The notes under the pieces: model-generated | Told to the model about the DNA's origin: nothing | Databases searched by the model: none | What the model saw: only the letters and a program-made list of their open reading frames with translations | NCBI GenBank assembly: GCA_023412435.1 | Contig: JAEYNS010000146.1 | Coordinates: 1-9,233, forward strand | Length of the DNA stretch: 9,233 nucleotides | Direction of reading: 5' to 3' | From: Actinomycetes bacterium | GTDB lineage: Bacteria > Actinomycetota > Actinomycetes > Propionibacteriales > Propionibacteriaceae | Part shown: one piece after another, positions 7,584 through 9,233 of the stretch | Position numbering within the stretch: position 1 is the stretch's first letter | How the letters are laid out: each line of letters opens with the position of its first letter | Position numbers and translations under genes: made by a program

Positions 7584-8104
7584 GCGGTCCTCCCCTGGGC
7601 CCTGGCGAGGGCCGCCTCGATCCGGTCCTGCCCCGCGCCCCGCCACAGGTGGCAGATCGCCAGCGCCACCGCGTCGGCGGCGTCCGCGGGCTTCGGCGGC
7701 GCGTCCAGCTTGAGGATGCGGCTCACCATCGTGGCGACCTGGGCCTTCTGGGCGCGTCCGGAGCCGGTGATCGCCGCCTTGACCTCGGTGGGGGTGTGCA
7801 GGTGGACCGGCAACCCTTCCCGGGCGGCGACGAGCATCGCTATCCCTGCCGCCTGCATCGTGCCCATGACGCTCAACACATTCTGGTCGGCGAAGACCCG
7901 CTCGACAGCGACGACGTCGGGGCGATGGGTGTCGAGCCACTCGACCAACCCCGCCTCGATCCGGACCAGCCGCTGCGGGGCCGCCATCGTAGCCGGGGTG
8001 GTGATGACGCCGACCGCCACCAGCCGCGGTGGGCGACCCGGGTCGCCCTCGATCACCCCGACGCCACAGCGGGTGAGGCCGGGATCGACTCCCAGGACGC
8101 GCAT
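7580..8104 (-). CDS. ruvC: Crossover junction endodeoxyribonuclease RuvC
   Basis: Dimeric, metal-dependent nuclease that resolves Holliday junctions by paired nicks. The protein has 174 residues, the usual size. RNase H-like fold with the four catalytic acids at the expected places: D7 in VLGVDPGLT (3-11), E68 in VAVERVF (65-71), and D141 and D144 in [12 protein letters not shown] (138-149). [14 protein letters not shown] (74-87) is also typical. The ATG at 8104 has GGAAGG 9 nt upstream. A GTG two codons earlier is too close to that RBS. First gene of a ruvC-ruvA-ruvB operon, with a LexA operator 13 nt before the start codon. Very secure. Confidence 0.97.
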   Translation of the reverse strand: MRVLGVDPGLTRCGVGVIEGDPGRPPRLVAVGVITTPATMAAPQRLVRIEAGLVEWLDTHRPDVVAVERVFADQNVLSVMGTMQAAGIAMLVAAREGLPVHLHTPTEVKAAITGSGRAQKAQVATMVSRILKLDAPPKPADAADAVALAICHLWRGAGQDRIEAALARAQGRTA

Positions 8105-8117
8105 CAGCACCAGCCTT

Positions 8118-8133
8118 CCGAACAGTTGTTCGG
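8118..8133 (-). promoter_or_regulatory. LexA operator (SOS box) of ruvCAB
   Basis: CCGAACAGTTGTTCGG contains the palindrome CGAAC-N4-GTTCG with matching C/G flanks. This is the LexA box shared by Gram-positive and actinobacterial genomes (consensus core GAAC-N4-GTTC). It lies between the -10 candidate and the ruvC RBS, over the expected transcription start, where bound LexA would block RNA polymerase. LexA control of ruvCAB is established in mycobacteria and E. coli. Confidence 0.9.
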
Positions 8134-8139
8134 ATAGTA
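8134..8139 (-). promoter_or_regulatory. -10 element of the ruvCAB promoter
   Basis: TACTAT on the minus strand fits TANNNT and abuts the LexA box. A start near 8127 would give a 23-nt leader that includes the GGAAGG RBS. No -35-like hexamer is seen at 16-18 bp. The fit with the LexA box makes this the best supported promoter in the window. Confidence 0.6.
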
Positions 8140-8146
8140 CGGCGGA

Positions 8147-8179
8147 CCCCCGGGGCCGGGCGAGCGGCCACGCCGGGGG
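8147..8179 (-). terminator. GC-rich hairpin after yebC, probable terminator
   Basis: A 7-bp inverted repeat (CCCCCGG 8147-8153 / CCGGGGG 8173-8179) continues, after a 3-nt bulge, into GGCC (8154-8157) / GGCC (8166-8169) with an 8-nt loop. It begins 9 nt past the yebC stop codon and ends before the ruvCAB promoter. There is no U-tract. It would keep yebC transcription from overriding the LexA-controlled promoter. Confidence 0.45.
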
Positions 8180-8187
8180 CGTCGGAC

Positions 8188-8955
8188 TCAGTTGTCGAGT
8201 TCCTCCAGGATGGTGTCCGGCACATCCTCGTTGGAGTAGACGGTCTGGACGTCGTCGAGGTCCTCGATCGCGTCGAGCAGCTTGAACAGCTTCTCGGCTG
8301 CCTCCTTCGCGTCCACCGCCTGGGTGTACTGAGGGACGAACTGCACCTCGGCCGACTCGTAGTCGAGGCCCGCGGCCTGGACCGCCTTGCGGACCTCGAC
8401 GACCGCGGAGGGGTCGCTGAGGACGCGGAAGGTGTCCCCTTCGTCGGAGACATCCTCGGGATCGGCGTCCAGCGTCGCCTCGAGCAGGTCGTCCTCGGTC
8501 AGCGTCCGTCCGCCCTGGGCCTTGGCGACCTCGACGACGCCCTTGCGATCGAAGATCCGCGAGACCGAGCCGACGTCGGCCATCGTCCCGCCGTTGCGGG
8601 TGACGGCCACCTTGACGTCGGAGGCGGAACGGTTGCGGTTGTCGGTGAGGCACTCGATGAGGATCGCAACGCCGGCAGGGCCGTACGCCTCGTACATGAT
8701 CTCGGTGTAGTCGACGGCGTCGCCGCCTGCGCCACTGCCCCGCTTGACCGCGCGGTCGGTGTTGTCGTTGGGGACGGAGTTCTTCTTCGCCTTCTGGATC
8801 GCGTCGTACAGGGTCGGGTTCCCGCCGGGGTCACCGCCGCCAACCCGGGCCGCGACCTCGATGTTCTTGATCATCTTGGCGAAGAGCATGCCGCGCTTGG
8901 CATCGATGACAGCCTTCTTGTGCTTGGTGGTGGCCCACTTGGAGTGCCCGCTCAT
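8188..8955 (-). CDS. YebC/PmpR (TACO1-like) family protein
   Basis: The protein has 255 residues, the full length of the family. It opens with the hallmark [13 protein letters not shown] (2-14) and the basic segment [17 protein letters not shown], then [22 protein letters not shown] in the first domain. [18 protein letters not shown] and GSVSRIF follow in the middle, and the C-terminal third is acidic (ending EELDN). Members have been described as DNA-binding regulators (PmpR and others), and more recently as translation factors that ease ribosome stalling at proline-rich stretches, like mitochondrial TACO1. The sequence does not decide between these roles for this protein. The ATG at 8955 has AAGGA 5 nt upstream. 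A yebC next to ruvC is widely conserved in bacteria. It probably has its own promoter and terminator. Confidence 0.95.
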   Translation of the reverse strand: MSGHSKWATTKHKKAVIDAKRGMLFAKMIKNIEVAARVGGGDPGGNPTLYDAIQKAKKNSVPNDNTDRAVKRGSGAGGDAVDYTEIMYEAYGPAGVAILIECLTDNRNRSASDVKVAVTRNGGTMADVGSVSRIFDRKGVVEVAKAQGGRTLTEDDLLEATLDADPEDVSDEGDTFRVLSDPSAVVEVRKAVQAAGLDYESAEVQFVPQYTQAVDAKEAAEKLFKLLDAIEDLDDVQTVYSNEDVPDTILEELDN

Positions 8956-8991
8956 CTGCGTCCTTCTGGCTGGGGAAAAACTGCGGCCCCC

Positions 8992-8997
8992 ACTCTA
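8992..8997 (-). promoter_or_regulatory. Candidate -10 element of the yebC promoter
   Basis: TAGAGT on the minus strand fits TANNNT. A start near 8985 would give a leader of about 30 nt containing the AAGGA RBS. No convincing -35. Confidence 0.35.
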
Positions 8998-9014
8998 GGC
9001 CAGCCGCGCCCCGG

Positions 9015-9033
9015 CAGCCGAACCCGGCGGCTG
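9015..9033. repeat. Inverted repeat in the divergent yebC promoter region
   Basis: CAGCCG (9015-9020) and CGGCTG (9028-9033) are separated by 7 nt. The repeat lies just upstream of the rightward -10 and about 20 bp upstream of the leftward -10, a place where a dimeric regulator could act on both. It is GC-only at 10 of 12 positions and could be chance. Confidence 0.3.
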
Positions 9034-9036
9034 TCG

Positions 9037-9042
9037 TATGCT
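9037..9042 (+). promoter_or_regulatory. -10 element of a leaderless promoter for the divergent gene
   Basis: TATGCT fits TANNNT. The GTG start codon at 9050 begins 8 nt after its last base, the spacing expected if transcription starts on the first base of the start codon. No RBS lies before the gene, in agreement. Confidence 0.5.
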
Positions 9043-9049
9043 CACCGGC

Positions 9050-9233
9050 GTGATGCAGCGGCGGCATGGTGAGTACAAGGTGCCCGGCGGGAAGCTGGTG
9101 GCCGTGGACCTGGTCGTGGCGGACGGCCGGCTCGCGCAGGTGAGCGTGAGCGGGGACTTCTTTCTCGACCCCGACGACGCCCTCGAACTGATCGACGCCG
9201 CCCTGACCGGCCAGCCGGCCAGCGCCGACGTCG
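9050..9233 (+). CDS. Lipoate-protein ligase accessory/C-terminal domain protein, cut by window edge
   Basis: The visible part runs to about 61 residues, starting M-MQRRHGEYKVPGGKLVAVD and containing LAQVSVSGDFFLDPDDALELID. The pattern HGEYKVPGGKL, a short beta hairpin, then SGDFFLxPxDALE is that of the lipoate-protein ligase C-terminal (LplB-like) domain, which in several prokaryotes is encoded apart from, or in front of, the catalytic LplA domain. The expected role is activation or transfer of lipoate onto E2 and GcvH proteins in the cytoplasm. Whether a catalytic domain follows in the same chain cannot be seen. The GTG at 9050 fits a leaderless mRNA; the ATG at 9053 is the alternative. There is no Shine-Dalgarno. 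It is divergent from yebC. The family call rests on remembered motif similarity. Confidence 0.75.
   Translation, partial: MMQRRHGEYKVPGGKLVAVDLVVADGRLAQVSVSGDFFLDPDDALELIDAALTGQPASADV

Noticed and set aside
5995..7713. Long plus-strand frame (about 570 codons) opposite ruvB, ruvA and ruvC
   Set aside because: Same reasoning: antisense shadow of three secure genes, low-complexity composition, no RBS or domain evidence.
6990..8453. Apparent N-terminally extended RuvA (487 residues)
   Set aside because: The extension is an out-of-frame reading of ruvC and yebC; the true start is 7583 with a GGAGG before it.
1..9233. CRISPR arrays, tRNA or rRNA genes, insertion sequences, attachment sites, or a defence island
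   Set aside because: Looked for and not seen: no spaced repeats apart from the yajC tandem repeat, no transposase or integrase motifs, and all gaps between genes are about 110 bp or less.

Overview
The window is a gene-dense, high-GC stretch. It reads as a chromosomal housekeeping region of an actinobacterium. I lean towards Propionibacteriales, but the sequence alone does not fix the genus. Supporting signs are the strong G/C preference at third codon positions, GTG starts, TANNNT -10 hexamers without clear -35 boxes, a CGAAC-N4-GTTCG LexA box, and the gene order yebC - ruvC - ruvA - ruvB - yajC - secD - secF - apt - rel. From family knowledge, this order is largely shared with other actinobacteria such as Mycobacterium.

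From right to left, all on the minus strand except the last gene named here. yebC (8188-8955) has its own candidate promoter and is followed by a GC-rich hairpin. ruvC-ruvA-ruvB (8104 down to 5941) is a tightly overlapped operon for Holliday-junction processing, with a near-perfect LexA operator over its presumed transcription start. After a 100-bp gap come yajC, secD and secF (5840 down to 2551), the accessory SecDF-YajC complex of the protein export machinery. Next are apt (adenine salvage) and a two-helix potassium channel with a cytoplasmic RCK (TrkA-type) module, joined to apt by a TGATG overlap. A hairpin and a probable promoter lie before rel (821 to the left edge), the bifunctional (p)ppGpp synthetase/hydrolase, which is cut off by the window after its hydrolase domain. 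On the plus strand at the right edge, divergent from yebC, starts a small lipoate-ligase accessory-type gene (9050 onwards, truncated). Its promoter spacing predicts a leaderless mRNA.

Most of the window is ordinary core genome, and I do not see an unknown defence or mobile system. The most distinctive element is the K+ channel gene between apt and rel. Its own start codon has no Shine-Dalgarno sequence, but a perfect AGGAGG lies 6 nt before an internal ATG exactly at the boundary between the pore and the RCK domain. That is the arrangement known from the archaeal MthK channel, where one gene yields both full-length channel and free RCK subunits. Smaller points are the LexA control of ruvCAB with possible read-through into the sec genes, a 24-bp in-frame tandem repeat in yajC, a Pro-rich insert and cysteine pair in SecD, and the leaderless divergent gene.
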